DNA from: Lutraria lutraria
Lineage: Eukaryota > Mollusca > Bivalvia > Venerida > Mactridae
Length of the DNA stretch: 64,000 nucleotides
Assembly: GCA_964023205.1 (NCBI GenBank)
Contig: OZ026833.1
Span: 6,288,138 to 6,352,137 of the forward strand
Direction: 5' to 3'
Each line of letters starts with the position of its first letter. Within the stretch, counting starts at the first letter, position 1. Of this stretch, positions 62,469 through 64,000 are shown in pieces. A program made the position numbers and the translations under genes. Under the pieces are notes generated by a model. That model did no database searches. It saw only the letters and a program-made list of their open reading frames with translations, and was not told the DNA's origin.

Positions 62469-63678
62469 GGGTCATTGGGCAACATCACATCAACAGTCAG
62501 GGTCATTGGGCAACATCACATCAACAGTCAAGGTCATTGGGCAACATCACATCAACAGTCATGGTCATTGGGCAACATCACATCAACAGTCAAGGTCATT
62601 GGGCAACATCACATCAACAGTCAGGGTCATTGGGCAACACCACATCAACAGTCAGGGTCATTGGGCAACATCACATCAACAGTCTGGGTCATTGGGCAAC
62701 ATCACATCAACAGTCAAGGTCATTGGGCAACATCACATCAACAGTCAGGGTCATTGGGCAACATCACATCAACAGTCAGGGTCATTGGGCAACATCACAT
62801 CAACAGTCAAGGTCATTGGGCAACATCACATCAACAGTCATGGTCATTGGGCAACATCACATCAACAGTCAAGGTCATTGGGCAACATCACATCAACAGT
62901 CATGGTCATTGGGCAACATCACATCAACAGTCAAGGTCATTGGGCAACATCACATCAACAGTCAGGGTCATTGGGCAACATCACATCAACAGTCAAGGTC
63001 ATTGGGCAACATCACATCAACAGTCATGGTCATTGGGCAACATCACATCAACAGTCAAGGTCATTGGGCAACATCACATCAACAGTCATGGTCATTGGGC
63101 AACATCACATCAACAGTCAGGGTCATTGGGCAACATCACATCAACAGTCATGGTCATTGGGCAACATCACATCAACAGTCATGGTCATTGGGCAACATCA
63201 CATCAACAGTCAAGGTCATTGGGCAACACCACATCAACAGTCATGGTCATTGGGCAACATCACATCAACAGTCAGGGTCATTGGGCAACATCACATCAAC
63301 AGTCAGGGTCATTGGGCAACATCACATCAACAGTCAGGGTCATTGGGCAACATCACATCAACAGTCAGGGTCATTGGGCAACATCACATCAACAGTCAAG
63401 GTCATTGGGCAACATCACATCAACAGTCAGGGTCATTGGGCAACATCACATCAACAGTCAGGGTCATTGGGCAACATAACATCAACAGTCAAGGTCATTG
63501 GGCAACATCACATCAACAGTCAGGGTCATTGGGCAATGTCACATCAACAGTCAGGGTCATTGGGCAACATCACACCAACAGTCAGGGTCATCGGGCAACG
63601 CCACATCAACAGTCAGGGTCATTAAGGCAACATCACATCAACAGTCAGGGTCATTTGGCAACGTCACATCAACAGTCA
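62469..63678 (+). repeat. 31-bp minisatellite, about 39 copies
   Basis: Unit gggtcattgggcaacatcac + atcaacagtca, with the base after gtca varying (g, a or t). Because 31 is not a multiple of 3, each forward frame cycles through all three frames of the unit, and none contains a stop. This produces three overlapping plus-strand frames of 334-418 codons with a 31-residue period. They are intronic, opposite to the gene, and wholly repeat-derived, so I do not call a gene. The last units (from about 63540) are more diverged. Confidence 0.95.
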
Positions 63679-63704
63679 GGGTCGTTGGACTACTTTTCCA
63701 GTAG

Positions 63705-63793
63705 TAAACGGCGGAGGACAACGCTTGGTGTACACCTGAGTAGAACCACTGACCATCTGTAAGACAGAATGTAAATACAGCTTCCTCACATGT
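63705..63793 (-). mobile_element. SINE family 1 body fragment at the macro-repeat junction
   Basis: gtagaaccactgaccatctg, taaatacagcttcctcacat and gtgaaaatcc match family 1 body in reverse. The match ends where the duplicated flank begins. Confidence 0.5.
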
Positions 63794-64000
63794 GAAAATC
63801 CACAGCTAATAAAATGCCATAATTAGAGCCCATTGCACTTTTATAGTTAAAAATATTGTTTTGATTTTAATCGCAAAAGTAGTTCGAATAACCACCCATA
63901 AAACATCAAGAACTACATTTTCACTGGGGTTAAATGTCAGACTTACAGCAAGGGTCATTGGGCAACATCACATCAACAGTCAGGGTCATTGGGCAACATC

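Larger units (their letters stand above)
60946..64000 (-). other. Intron upstream (gene sense) of first visible exon
   Basis: Contains the family 3 SINE (61545-61805), the 31-bp array (62469-63678) and the macro-repeat. No CH-domain N-terminal exon is recognisable up to the window end. Confidence 0.65.
62311..64000 (+). repeat. Macro tandem duplication, period about 1483 bp, second copy truncated
   Basis: The 158-bp left flank of the 31-bp array (62311-62468, starting gaaaatccacagctaataaa) recurs nearly unchanged at 63794-63952. It is again followed by 31-bp units to the window end. Differences are few (ccaaaaaa/ccataaaa, agactaacaacaa/agacttacagcaa). Confidence 0.9.

Noticed and set aside
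62378..63762. Three overlapping plus-strand frames of 334-418 codons
   Set aside because: Entirely made of the 31-bp minisatellite; no start context, no non-repeat domain.

Overview
The window is eukaryotic and looks like a marine mollusc, most likely a bivalve. It is AT-rich and has long introns with GT/AG boundaries. The intron DNA is full of tRNA-derived SINE pieces, short foldback elements and minisatellites of kinds I associate with bivalve genomes. That assignment comes from recognising repeat styles, not from a database search. There is no rRNA, no convincing functional tRNA gene, no CRISPR and no prokaryotic-style operon.

One gene explains the coding content. It runs on the minus strand across the whole window and is cut off at both edges. 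Seven exons can be chained with consistent reading phase: 60945-60833, 24501-24456, 7850-7113, 4129-4008, 3515-3386, 3006-2395 and (less surely) 79-1. They encode about 613 residues: the C-terminal half of a calponin-homology (CH) domain, then a long, disordered, Ser-rich and charged region. CH motifs plus the following Ser-rich block identify a LIMCH1/LMO7-family actomyosin-associated protein. The start codon and first half of the CH domain lie beyond 64000, and the coiled-coil and LIM parts beyond position 1. The introns include one of about 36.3 kb and one of about 16.6 kb.

The introns hold the rest. (1) At least ten tandem arrays: a 69-bp unit x17 (20089-21261), a 31-bp unit x about 39 (62469-63678), 31/37-bp units (43409-44306), 25-bp (48990-49806), 57/60-bp (51580-52292), 40-bp x7 (53631-53907), 42-bp (23556-23870), 32-bp (42464-42650), a 27-bp GA-rich array (3620-3880) and a GAAC/AAAC compound microsatellite (32217-32338). 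Several create long but spurious open frames. (2) A 76-bp foldback MITE family with four copies, three with perfect 4-bp target duplications, and an empty-site paralogue that dates one insertion. (3) A second foldback family with ends like CAGTCAAAC...GTTTGACTG. (4) Three tRNA-derived SINE families. (5) A decayed, unidentified protein-coding relic on the plus strand (35421-36314). (6) The start of a second copy of a roughly 1.48-kb macro-repeat at the right edge.

Possible regulatory content includes a perfect palindromic RFX X-box, a second near-match X-box, three separate clusters of CCAAT boxes and paired DR1-like nuclear-receptor half-sites. All are motif matches only. I found no convincing new multi-gene system. 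The most original observations are the precisely defined MITE family, the 69-bp minisatellite born inside a SINE, and the unidentified coding relic.
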